A stretch of DNA of 64,000 bases, taken from the NCBI GenBank assembly GCA_905221605.1, contig CAJNDS010000258.1, positions 400,001 to 464,000 of the forward strand. The letters are read 5' to 3'. The position numbers and the translations under genes were made by a program. The notes beneath the pieces were generated by a model that saw nothing but the letters and a program-made list of their open reading frames with translations, did no database searches and had not been told where the DNA came from. Numbering within the stretch: position 1 is the stretch's first letter; every line of letters begins with the position of its first letter. The stretch comes from Symbiodinium natans. Taxonomy: Eukaryota; Sar; Dinophyceae; Suessiales; Symbiodiniaceae. Shown piece by piece: positions 23,747-35,831 of this stretch.

Positions 23747-26700
23747 TGTGGATGGACAAAATCTTGCATGACCCCCTGCGTTACACGTGCGCGACGGTTG
23801 GTAATCGAGCTCCCCGCACCCGTCGAATTTCAATGTTGCGTGCGCATATGGGTGATGCAGGATTTCGGTCATTCACACACATGCACTTTCGAAGCATTGC
23901 AAGGACGGCAATGTTAAGATTCAGGGTTTGGAAGGGATGAGCTGCATGATAAAAATGATGCAGGATTTCGTCCATCAACAGTCTGGAGACTTGCAAGTTT
24001 TCGGAAACTCTGGTCTCTAGTCACGGCTGACCAAAGTCAACTGAGGGCCGTATGTGAGGGGCCAGGATGGGGCAGAAAGTCCGGAATGTGGTATTTTTCA
24101 AGTTTCAAATTGTTTCCATAGTTTCAAATTAGTTTCCAGTCAGTTTCAAATTAGTTTCAAAATCCAGTTGCAAAATCGCTGTTAAGGGGGAACTGCAATT
24201 TCTGTCCGCGCTTTTTGAAAACCAGGAATCTCTGAGATTCCTTCATTTTTTGAATCGCACGTAGGAAAATCCAGTTTCCCCTTAACAGCGATTTTGCAAC
24301 TGGATTTTGAAACTATTTTGAAACTAATTTGAAACTACAGAAACGAATTTGAAACTTGAAAAACGCGACATTTCTGCTCTTTGGTGCTTGGCCACACCCG
24401 AGAAAGAGGAGCTTGAAGCTGCAAAAAGTACATCTCCGACATTCTTCCCAAAGGCCATTCTCCGACAATCTTCCCAAAAGCCATTCCAGCAACAACTCTT
24501 GCCAACAAGTCAGTCAATTATCTAGTCCGAGACTGTCTGGAGACTTGCAAGTTTTCGGAAACTCTGGTCTCTAGTCACGGCTGACCAAAGTCAACTGAGG
24601 GCCGTATGTGAGGGGCCAGGATGGGGCAGAAAGTCCGGAATGTGGTATTTTTCAAGTTTCAAATTGTTTCCATAGTTTCAAATTAGTTTCCAGTCAGTTT
24701 CAAATTAGTTTCAAAATCCAGTTGCAAAATCGCTGTTAAGGGGGAACTGCAATTTCTGTCCGCGCTTTTTGAAAACCAGGAATCTCTGAGATTCCTTCAT
24801 TTTTTGAATCGCACGTAGGAAAATCCAGTTTCCCCTTAACAGCGATTTTGCAACTGGATTTTGAAACTATTTTGAAACTAATTTGAAACTACAGAAACGA
24901 ATTTGAAACTTGAAAAAACGCGACATTTCTGCTCTTTGGTGCTTGGCCACACCCGAGAAAGAGGAGCTTGAAGCTGCAAAAAGTACATCTCCGACATTCT
25001 TCCCAAAGGCCATTCTCCGACAATCTTCCCAAAAGCCATTCCAGCAACAACTCTTGCCAACAAGTCAGTCAATTATCTAGTCCGAGACTGTGGATGGACA
25101 AAATCTTGCATGACCCCCTGCGTTACACGTGCGCGACGGTTGGTAATCGAGCTCCCCGCACCCGTCGAATTTCAATGTTGCGTGCGCATATGGGTGATGC
25201 AGGATTTCGGTCATTCACACACATGCACTTTCGAAGCATTGCAAGGACGGCAATGTTAAGATTCAGGGTTTGGAAGGGATGAGCTGCATGATAAAAATGA
25301 TGCAGGATTTCGTCCATCAACAGTCTGGAGACTTGCAAGTTTTCGGAAACTCTGGTCTCTAGTCACGGCTGACCAAAGTCAACTGAGGGCCGTATGTGAG
25401 GGGCCAGGATGGGGCAGAAAGTCCGGAATGTGGTATTTTTCAAGTTTCAAATTGTTTCCATAGTTTCAAATTAGTTTCCAGTCAGTTTCAAATTAGTTTC
25501 AAAATCCAGTTGCAAAATCGCTGTTAAGGGGGAACTGCAATTTCTGTCCGCGCTTTTTGAAAACCAGGAATCTCTGAGATTCCTTCATTTTTTGAATCGC
25601 ACGTAGGAAAATGCAGTTTCCCCTTAACAGCGATTTTGCAACTGGATTTTGAAACTATTTTGAAACTAATTTGAAACTACAGAAACGAATTTGAAACTTG
25701 AAAAACGCGACATTTCTGCTCTTTGGTGCTTGGCCACACCCGAGAAAGAGGAGAGCTTAGGCTTGAAGCTGCAAAAAGTACATCTCCGACATTCTTCCCA
25801 AAGGCCATTCTCCGACAATCTTCCCAAAAGCCATTCCAGCAACAACTCTTGCCAACAAGTCAGTCAATTATCTTGTCCGAGACTGTCTGGAGACTGTCTG
25901 GAGACTTGCAAGTTTTCGGAAACTCTGGTCTCTAGTCACGGCTGACCAAAGTCAACTGAGGGCCGTATGTGAGGGGCCAGGATGGGGCAGAAAGTCCGGA
26001 ATGTGGTATTTTTCAAGTTTCAAATTGTTTCCATAGTTTCAAATTAGTTTCCAGTCAGTTTCAAATTAGTTTCAAAATCCAGTTGCAAAATCGCTGTTAA
26101 GGGGGAACTGCAATTTCTGTCCGCGCTTTTTGAAAACCAGGAATCTCTGAGATTCCTTCATTTTTTGAATCGCACGTAGGAAAATGCAGTTTCCCCTTAA
26201 CAGCGATTTTGCAACTGGATTTTGAAACTATTTTGAAACTAATTTGAAACTACAGAAACGAATTTGAAACTTGAAAAACGCGACATTTCTGCTCTTTGGT
26301 GCTTGGCCACACCCGAGAAAGAGGAGAGCTTGAAGCTGCAAAAAGTACATCTCCGACATTCTTCCCAAAGGCCATTCTCCGACAATCTTCCCAAAAGCCA
26401 TTCCAGCAACAACTCTTGCCAACAAGTCAGTCAATTATCTAGTCCGAGACTGTGGATGGACAAAATCTTGCATGACCCCCTGCGTTACACGTGCGCGACG
26501 GTTGGTAATCGAGCTCCCCGCACCCGTCGAATTTCAATGTTGCGTGCGCATATGGGTGATGCAGGATTTCGGTCATTCACACACATGCACTTTCGAAGCA
26601 TTGCAAGGACGGCAATGTTAAGATTCAGGGTTTGGAAGGGATGAGCTGCATGATAAAAATGATGCAGGATTTCGTCCATCAACAGTCTCGGACTAGATAA

Positions 26701-29700
26701 TTGACTGACTTGTTGGCAAGAGTTGTTGCTGGAATGGCTTTTGGGAAGATTGTCGGAGAATGGCCTTTGGGAAGAATGTCGGAGATGTACTTTTTGCAGC
26801 TTCAAGCTCCTCTTTCTCGGGTGTGGCCAAGCACCAAAGAGCAGAAATGTCGCGTTTTTCAAGTTTCAAATTCGTTTCTGTAGTTTCAAATTAGTTTCAA
26901 AATAGTTTCAAAATCCAGTTGCAAAATCGCTGTTAAGGGGAAACTGGATTTTCCTACGTGCGATTCAAAAAATGAAGGAATCTCAGAGATTCCTGGTTTT
27001 CAAAAAGCGCGGACAGAAATTGCAGTTCCCCCTTAACAGCGATTTTGCAACTGGATTTTGAAACTAATTTGAAACTGACTGGAAACTAATTTGAAACTAT
27101 GGAAACAATTTGAAACTTGAAAAATACCACATTCCGGACTTTCTGCCCCATCCTGGCCCCTCACATACGGCCCTCAGTTGACTTTGGTCAGCCGTGACTA
27201 GAGACCAGAGTTTCCGAAAACTTGCAAGTCTCCAGACTGTCTCGGACAAGATAATTGACTGACTTGTTGGCAAGAGTTGTTGCTGGAATGGCTTTTGGGA
27301 AGATTGTCGGAGAATGGCCTTTGGGAAGAATGTCGGAGATGTACTTTTTGCAGCTTCAAGCTCCTCTTTCTCGGGTGTGGCCAAGCACCAAAGAGCAGAA
27401 ATGTCGCGTTTTTCAAGTTTCAAATTCGTTTCTGTAGTTTCAAATTAGTTTCAAAATAGTTTCAAAATCCAGTTGCAAAATCGCTGTTAAGGGGAAACTG
27501 GATTTTCCTACGTGCGATTCAAAAAATGAAGGAATCTCAGAGATTCCTGGTTTTCAAAAAGCGCGGACAGAAATTGCAGTTCCCCCTTAACAGCGATTTT
27601 GCAACTGGATTTTGAAACTAATTTGAAACTGACTGGAAACTAATTTGAAACTATGGAAACAATTTGAAACTTGAAAAATACCACATTCCGGACTTTCTGC
27701 CCCATCCTGGCCCCTCACATACGGCCCTCAGTTGACTTTGGTCAGCCGTGACTAGAGACCAGAGTTTCCGAAAACTTGCAAGTCTCCAGACTGTTGATGG
27801 ACGAAATCCTGCATCATTTTTATCATGCAGCTCATCCCTTCCAAACCCTGAATCTTAACATTGCCGTCCTTGCAATGCTTCGAAAGTGCATGTGTGTGAA
27901 TGACCGAAATCCTGCATCACCCATATGCACACGCAACATTGAAATTCGACGGGTGCGGGGAGCTCGATTACCAACCGTCGCACACGTGTAACGCAGGGGG
28001 TCATGCAAGATTTTGTCCATCCACAGTCTCGGACAAGATAATTGACTGACTTGTTGGCAAGAGTTGTTGCTGGAATGGCTTTTGGGAAGATTGTCGGAGA
28101 ATGGCCTTTGGGAAGAATGTCGGAGATGTACTTTTTGCAGCTTCAAGCTCCTCTTTCTCGGGTGTGGCCAAGCACCAAAGAGCAGAAATGTCGCGTTTTT
28201 CAAGTTTCAAATTCGTTTCTGTAGTTTCAAATTAGTTTCAAAATAGTTTCAAAATCCAGTTGCAAAATCGCTGTTAAGGGGAAACTGAATTTTCCTACGT
28301 GCGATTCAAAAAATGAAGGAATCTCAGAGATTCCTGGTTTTCAAAAAGCGCGGACAGAAATTGCAGTTCCCCCTTAACAGCGATTTTGCAACTGGATTTT
28401 GAAACTAATTTGAAACTGACTGGAAACTAATTTGAAACTATGGAAACAATTTGAAACTTGAAAAATACCACATTCCGGACTTTCTGCCCCATCCTGGCCC
28501 CTCACATACGGCCCTCAGTTGACTTTGGTCAGCCGTGACTAGAGACCAGAGTTTCCGAAAACTTGCAAGTCTCCAGACTGTCTCGGACTAGATAATTGAC
28601 TGACTTGTTGGCAAGAGTTGTTGCTGGAATGGCTTTTGGGAAGATTGTCGGAGAATGGCCTTTGGGAAGAATGTCGGAGATGTACTTTTTGCAGCTTCAA
28701 GCTCCTCTTTCTCGGGTGTGGCCAAGCACCAAAGAGCAGAAATGTCGCGTTTTTCAAGTTTCAAATTCGTTTCTGTAGTTTCAAATTAGTTTCAAAATAG
28801 TTTCAAAATCCAGTTGCAAAATCGCTGTTAAGGGGAAACTGGATTTTCCTACGTGCGATTCAAAAAATGAAGGAATCTCAGAGATTCCTGGTTTTCAAAA
28901 AGCGCGGACAGAAATTGCAGTTCCCCCTTAACAGCGATTTTGAAACTAATTTGAAACTGACTGGAAACTAATTTGAAACTATGGAAACAATTTGAAACTT
29001 GAAAAATACCACATTCCGGACTTTCTGCCCCATCCTGGCCCCTCACATACGGCCCTCAGTTGACTTTGGTCAGCCGTGACTAGAGACCAGAGTTTCCGAA
29101 AACTTGCAAGTCTCCAGACTGTGGATGGACAAAATTTCGGAAACTCTGGTCTCTAGTCACGGCTGACCAAAGTCAACTGAGGGCCGTATGTGAGGGGCCA
29201 GGATGGGGCAGAAAGTCCGGAATGTGGTATTTTTCAAGTTTCAAATTGTTTCCATAGTTTCAAATTAGTTTCCAGTCAGTTTCAAATTAGTTTCAAAATC
29301 GCTGTTAAGGGGGAACTGCAATTTCTGTCCGCGCTTTTTGAAAACCAGGAATCTCTGAGATTCCTTCATTTTTTGAATCGCGCGTAGGAAAATCCAGTTT
29401 CCCCTTAACAGCGATTTTGCAACTGGATTTTGAAACTATTTTGAAACTAATTTGCAACTACAGAAACGAATTTGAAACTTGAAAAACGCGACATTTCTGC
29501 TCTTTGGTGCTTGGCCACACCCGAGAAAGAGGAGCTTGAAGCTGCAAAAAGTACATCTCCGACATTCTTCCCAAAGGCCATTCTCCTACAATCTTCCCAA
29601 AAGCCATTCCAGCAACAACTCTTGCCAACAAGTCAGTCAATTATCTTGTCCGAGACTGTCTGGAGACTGGCAAGTTTTCGGAAAAACTGGTCTCTAGTCA

Positions 29701-32700
29701 CGGCTGACCAAAGTCAACGGAGGGCCGTATGTGAGGGGCCAGGATGGGGCAGAAAGTCCGGAATGTGGTATTTTCAAGTTTCAAATTGTTTCCATAGTTT
29801 CAAATTAGTTTCCAATCAGTTTCAAATTAGTTTCAAAATCCAGTTGCAAAATCGCTGTTAAGGGGGAACTGCAATTTCTGTCCGCGCTTTTTGAAAACCA
29901 GGAATCTCTGAGATTCCTTCATTTTTTGAATCGCACGTAGGAAAATCCAGTTTCCCCTTAACAGCGATTTTGCAACTGGATTTTGAAACTATTTTGAAAC
30001 TAATTTGAAACTACAGAAACGAATTTGAAACTTGAGAAACGCGACATTTCTGCTCTTTGGTGCTTGGCCACACCCGAGAAAGAGGAGCTTGAAGCTGCAA
30101 AAAGTACATCTCCGACATTCTTCCCAAAGGCCATTCTCCGACAATCTTCCCAAAAGCCATTCCAGCAACAACTCCTGCCAACAAGTCAGTCAATTATCTT
30201 GTCCGAGACTGTTGATGGACGAAATCCTGCATCATTTGTATCATGCAGCTCATCCCTTCCAGACCCTGAATCTTAACATTGCCGTCCTTGCAATGCTTCG
30301 AAAGTGCATGTGTGTGAATGACCGAAATCCTGCATCACCCATACGCGCACGCAACATTGAAATTCGACGGGCGCGGGGAGCTCGATTACCAACCGTCGCA
30401 CACGTGTAACGCAGGGGGTCATGCAAGATTTTGTCCATCCACAGTCTCGGACTAGATAATTGACTGACTTGTTGGCAAGAGTTGTTGCTGGAATGGCTTT
30501 TGGGAAGATTGTCGGAGAATGGCCTTTGGGAAGAATGTCGGAGATGTACTTTTTGCAGCTTCAAGCTCCTCTTTCTCGGGTGTGGCCAAGCACCAAAGAG
30601 CAGAAATGTCGCGTTTCTCAAGTTTCAAATTCGTTTCTGTAGTTTCAAATTAGTTTCAAAATAGTTTCAAAATCCAGTTGCAAAATCGCTGTTAAGGGGA
30701 AACTGGATTTTCCTACGTGCGATTCAGAAAATGAAGGAATCTCAGAGATTCCTGGTTTTCAAAAAGCGCGGACAGAAATTGCAGTTCCCCCTTAACAGCG
30801 ATTTTGCAACTGGATTTTGAAACTAATTTGAAACTGACTGGAAACTAATTTGAAACTATGGAAACAATTTGAAACTTGAAAAATACCACATTCCGGACTT
30901 TCTGCCCCATCCTGGCCCCTCACATACGGCCCTCAGTTGACTTTGGTCAGCCGTGTCTAGAGACCAGAGTTTCCGAAAACTTGCAAGTCTCCAGACAGTC
31001 TCGGACAAGATAATCCACAGTCTCGGACAAGATAATTGACTGACTTGTTGGCAAGAGTTGTTGCTGGAATGGCTTTTGGGAAGATTGTCGGAGAATGGCC
31101 TTTGGGAAGAATGTCGGAGATGTACTTTTTGCAGCTTCAAGCCTAAGCTCTCCTCTTTCTCGGGTGTGGCCAAGCACCAAAGAGCAGAAATGTCGCGTTT
31201 TTCAAGTTTCACATTCGTTTCTGTAGTTTCAAATTAGTTTCAAAATAGTTTCAAAATCCAGTTGCAAAATCGCTGTTAAGGGGAAACTGCATTTTCCTAC
31301 GTGCGACTCAAAAAATGAAGGAATCTCAGAGATTCCTGGTTTTCAAAAAGCGCGGACAGAAATTGCAGTTCCCCCTTAACAGCGATTTTGCAACGAAAAT
31401 GTGAAACTGACTGGAAAAACTAATTGAAAATATGGAAACAATTTGAAATTGAAAATACCACATTCCGGCGTCTGCACCTCCTGGCCCTCACAATACGCCC
31501 TCAGTTGAATTTGGTCAGCCGTGACTCGAGCCAGAGTTTCCGAAAATTGCAATCTACAGACTTGGATCGGACAAAAATTCGGAAACTTGAGTCTCTAGTC
31601 ACAGCTGACCAAAGTCAACTGAGGGCCGTATGTGAGGGGCCAGGATGGGGCAGAAAGTCCGGAATGTGGTATTTTTCAAGTTTCAAATTGTTTCCATAGT
31701 TTCAAATTAGTTTCCAGTCAGTTTCAAATTAGTTTCAAAATCCAGTTGCAAAATCGCTGTTAAGGGGGAACTGCAATTTCTGTCCGCGCTTTTTGAAAAC
31801 CAGGAATCTCTGAGATTCCTTCATTTTTTGAATCGCGCGTAGGAAAATCCAGTTTCCCCTTAACAGCGATTTTGCAACTGGATTTTGAAACTATTTTGAA
31901 ACTAGTTTGAAACTACAGAAACGAATTTGAAACTTGAAAAACGCGACATTTCTGCTCTTTGGTGCTTGGCCACGCCCGAGAAAGAGGAGCTTGAAGCTGC
32001 AAAAAGTACATCTCCGACATTCTTCCCAAAGGCCATTCTCCGACAATCTTCCCAAAAGCCATTCCAGCAACAACTCTTGCCAACAAGTCAGTCAATTATC
32101 TTGTCCGAGACAGTCTGGAGACTTGCAAGTTTTCGGAAACTCTGGTCTCCTAGTCACAGCTGACCAAAGTCAACTGAGGGCCGTATGTGAGGGGCCAGGA
32201 TGGGGCAGAAAGTCCGGAATGTTGTATTTTTCAAGTTTCAAATTGTTTCCATAGTTTCAAATTAGTTTCCAGTCAGTTTCAAATTAGTTTCAAAATCCAG
32301 TTGCAAAATCGCTGTTAAGGGGGAACTGCAATTTCTGTCCGCGCTTTTTGAAAACCAGGAATCTCTGAGATTCCTTCATTTTTTGAATCGCACGTAGGAA
32401 AATCCAGTTTCCCCTTAACAGCGATTTTGCAACTGGATTTTGAAACTATTTTGAAACTAATTTGAAACTACAGAAACGAATTTGAAACTTGAGAAACGCG
32501 ACATTTCTGCTCTTTGGTGCTTGGCCACACCCGAGAAAGAGGAGCTTGAAGCTGCAAAAAGTACATCTCCGACATTCTTCCCAAAGGCCATTCTCCGACA
32601 ATCTTCCCAAAAGCCATTCCAGCAACAACTCTTGCCAACAAGTCAGTCAATTATCTAGTCCGAGACTGTTGATGGACGAAATCCTGCATCATTTTTATCA

Positions 32701-32991
32701 TGCAGCTCATCCCTTCCAAACCCTGAACCTTAACATTGCCGTCCTTGCAATGCTTCGAAAGTGCATGTGTGTGAATGACCGAAATCCTGCATCACCCATA
32801 TGCGCACGCAACATTGAAATTCGACGGGTGCGGGGAGCTCGGTTACCAACCGTCGCACACGTGTAACGCAGGGGGTCATGCAAGATTTTGTCCATCCACA
32901 GTCTCGGACAAGATAATTGACTGACTTGTTGGCAAGAGTTGTTGCTTGGAATGGCTTTTGGGAAGATTGTCGGAGAATGGCCTTTGGGAAG

Positions 32992-33091
32992 NNNNNNNNN
33001 NNNNNNNNNNNNNNNNNNNNNNNNNNNNNNNNNNNNNNNNNNNNNNNNNNNNNNNNNNNNNNNNNNNNNNNNNNNNNNNNNNNNNNNNNNN
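32992..33091. other. Assembly gap (100 N)
   Basis: Exactly 100 unknown bases, the usual placeholder for a scaffold gap of unknown size. It cuts an A unit and is followed directly by GT-rich microsatellite, so both flanks are repeats and the join is uncertain. Confidence 0.99.
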
Positions 33092-33234
33092 GTGGGTGGG
33101 TGTGTGGGTGTGTGGGGTGTGTGTGGGTGTGTGTGGGTGTGTGTGTGGGTGTGTGTGGGTGTGTGTGGGTGTGTGTGGGTGTGTGTGGGTGTGTGTGGGT
33201 GTGTGTGGGTGTGTGTGGGTGTGTGTGTGTGTTC
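33092..33234 (+). repeat. GT-rich microsatellite, (GTGTGTGG)n
   Basis: Octamer-like GTGTGTGG repeat running from the gap to the leader of the first Ala-Met-Lys gene. It is the counterpart of the longer tract before copy 2. Confidence 0.95.
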
Positions 33235-33420
33235 GTGCAAGGGAACGTATATATTTCAAGTTTTGTTTTTTTCGTTCCCGGGGCTTTGTGGGAATTCTTC
33301 TCCTCGAGGCGGCCGGACAGTTCGCTTGAAGGCGTGCCAAAGCATCACAGAGTCGGCTGCCGCAGCCCTTCGAGTTCTCTCACGGCTCCCTTGTGCCTCC
33401 GAAGGCTTCCTGCACTCGCC

Positions 33421-34784
33421 ATGGCTCCCATGAAGGCGATGAAGGCGATGAAGGCAACCGGCCTACTGTTTCGTTCCGCCATTGTTTCTGTGCAAGAGGC
33501 AGGCTTCGTCTACAGTCTACAGCACCCTGAATCCCGAAAGCGCCTACTGCCAGCGGTATGAGTTTTGTTAGGCTCCCGCTGGCTGTGCAATAGCAGAGGC
33601 CTGAGGAATCGTAAGTAGTTGCTTGCAGGCCATGAAGGCTATGAAAGCCATGAAGGCCGGAATTGTGGTGGGGGCATGTACTTTCTACCAGGGTGCTGCT
33701 TCAAAAGCCCCAATCCCGAAAACACCAGCGGCTTTCTCCCAGTGACGTTCGTCAGATGGACCTCCGTGACATTGTTTTGGACCCTCCTTTGCCCCGAAGA
33801 AGGCCTTAAACTTTCAACAAATTCTAGTATTGCCGTGGCCGGCCACGCTTCAAACGTGCCCCTCGACTTGCTGACAGGCCATGAAGGCGATGAAAGCCAT
33901 GAAGGCGCGCGACCCTGTTTTATTTCCGTCATCAAGTTTGGCTTGCATTAGGAGGGCATGGGGTTGAAGGAGGTTTTCACGCTTTCGAGGTGAGCGTCAG
34001 TGAGTGCATAGCAAGTTTAGCGTAGTTTAGATTAGCTACACAGTTTCGTGGTGAGAGAGAGCGGTCTTTTCGTACGATCTGTCGAAGCCTTGGCTACAGT
34101 GGCTACAGGCCATGAAGAAGAAGGCGGATGACGAGGAAGCTCCCGCGATGAAGAGCATGAAGGCAATGAAGGCCCACAGGGCACGGAACATCCATGCTGA
34201 ACGGACCGCTTGCCGGGTTGTTGCAAAGAGTCACACGGAAGCGTTGCAGATGTTGTGTCCTTCCCTGCCTGGTGGCACATCCTTGGTGGGTCCTGCATTG
34301 ATTCGTGCATAGCTGGTTTGCTTGGGGCCATCGCCTGGGGAACTTGACTGCACCAGGCGATGAAAGCGATGAAGGCCATGAAAGCAATGAAGGCCTTTAA
34401 GTGCCACGTCGTGCAGATGCATGGGGTCCCGTCTACTTAGTCACCGAGAACCGCAGCCATCCCAAGATGAAAGACCTTAAATGCATGTGTTTGCGTGCTC
34501 TGTTGATGTCGAAGTTTGCTCAGCTCTCCGAACAGACTCCGATTGCAGGCGATGAAAGCCATGAAGGCCATGAAGGCAGGTTTCGGCGCACAAACTCTCA
34601 TTTGTTTCTGTGGTCGTTCTCTGCCACCCCCAAAAGATCACCGCATCTTGAACCGGCAGCTGCTCTGCTCATGTCGAAGTTCCCGTTTAAGCTTCGAAGC
34701 AGCAGGTCATCTCCAACATGTCCTGAAGAAAAGCCCACATCAGCAGAACCTCTCGCGCCCCAGGCGATGAAGGCGATGAAGTGA
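33421..34784 (+). CDS. Ala-Met-Lys repeat protein, copy 1 (seven micro-exons, 77 aa)
   Basis: Start ATG at 33421 (CCATGG context). Exons: 33421-33453 ([11 protein letters not shown]), 33629-33655, 33878-33904, 34109-34171, 34357-34392, 34549-34575, 34764-34784 (AMKAMK, stop TGA). Every internal exon begins AG|GCN-ATG-AAG and ends ATG-AAG with a GC donor, so all junctions fall between Lys and Ala at phase 0. Only exon 4 departs from the repeat ([17 protein letters not shown]...), adding a short acidic patch. Introns are 156-222 nt. The predicted product is a small, strongly basic, Met-rich protein; role unknown. MKA-rich stretches occur in dinoflagellate predicted proteins including some chromatin proteins (recollection, unchecked), so a DNA/RNA-binding or leader role is only a guess. 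A second copy lies 2.4 kb downstream. A TTTT-type promoter or spliced-leader site may sit in the shared 33231-33420 leader. Confidence 0.7.
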
Positions 34785-34999
34785 GCAGTTTTGGCCCCCA
34801 CACGTTTCAAGGTGTTTCGCCAGGTCCCTAGGGCCTGGCTCCCAGCGCACCGGAGGGCCTCTGTACAGGAAAAAACCACACCCAGAGCTTACGCATGCGC
34901 GTTGTGGGATGTTCACGACAGCTTCCTGCCTTTGCATATGGATGAGATTGCAGGACGCGCCTGAGTGTTGCGCTGTGGAGGGAGAGTGAGTTTTTGAGT

Positions 35000-35643
35000 G
35001 AGTGTGTGTGTGTGTGTGTGTGAGTGTGAGTGTGTGTGTGTGTGTGTGTGTTGTGTGTTGTGTGTTGTGTGTTGTGTGTTGTGTGTTGTGTGTTGTGTGT
35101 TGTGTGTTGTGTGTTGTGTGTTGTGTGGTGTGTGTTGTGTGTTGTGTGTTGTGTGTTGTGTGTTGTGTGTTGTGTGTTGTGTGTTGTGTGTTGTGTGTTG
35201 TGTGTTGTGTGTTGTGTGTTGTGTGTTGTGTGTTGTGTGTTGTGTGTTGTGTGTTTTGTGTGTTTTGTGTGTTGTGTGTGTTGTGTGTTTTGGGTGTTGT
35301 TTGGGTGTTTTGGGTGTTGTGTGGGTGTGTGTGGGTGTTGTGTGGGTGTGTGTGGGTGTTGTGTGGGTGTTGTGTGGGTGTGTGTGGGTGTGTGTGGGTG
35401 TGTGTGGGTGTGTGTGGGTGTGTGTGGGTGTGTGTGGGTGTGTGTGGGTGTGTGTGGGTGTGTGTGGGTGTGGGTGGGTGTGTGTGGGTGTGTGTGGGTG
35501 TGTGTGGGTGTGTGTGGGTGTGTGTGGGTGTGTGTGGGTGTGTGTGGGTGTGTGTGGGTGTGTGTGGGTGTGTGTGGGTGTGTGTGGGTGTGTGTGGGTG
35601 TGTGTGGGTGTGTGTGGGTGTGTGTGGGTGTGTGTGTGTGTGT
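35000..35643 (+). repeat. GT-rich microsatellite, (GTGTGTT)n then (GTGTGTGG)n
   Basis: About 640 bp: first heptamer GTGTGTT, then a transition zone, then octamer GTGTGTGG. The long Cys/Val/Gly and His/Thr open frames across it are low-complexity artefacts. It lies immediately upstream of copy 2 of the Ala-Met-Lys gene. Confidence 0.97.
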
Positions 35644-35831
35644 TCGTGCAAGGGAACGTATATATTTCAAGTTTTGTTTTTTTCGTTCCCGGGGCTTTGT
35701 GGGAATTCTTCTCCTCGAGGCGGCCGGACAGTTCGCTTGAAGGCGTGCCAAAGCATCACAGAGTCGGCTGCCGCAGCCCTTCGAGTTCTCTCACGGCTCC
35801 CTTGTGCCTCCGAAGGCTTCCTGCACTCGCC

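Larger units (their letters stand above)
22419..32991. repeat. Satellite array 1: A-A dimers separated by B units, mixed orientation
   Basis: Mosaic of two units. A is about 554 bp (541-bp variants lack a 13-bp stretch); B is 234 bp. Order: B+ 22419, A+ 22653, A+ 23207, B- 23747, A- 23981, A- 24535, B- 25089, A- 25323, A- 25896, B- 26451, A+ 26685, A+ 27239, B+ 27792, A+ 28026, A+ 28580, B remnant 29120-29135, A- 29136, A- 29658, B+ 30210, A+ 30444, A+ 31020 (degenerate from 31390), A- ~31577, A- ~32113, B+ 32667, A+ 32901 (cut by the gap). Two A units sit between successive B positions throughout. No conserved protein is encoded; the 60-126-residue open frames are incidental. Confidence 0.95.
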
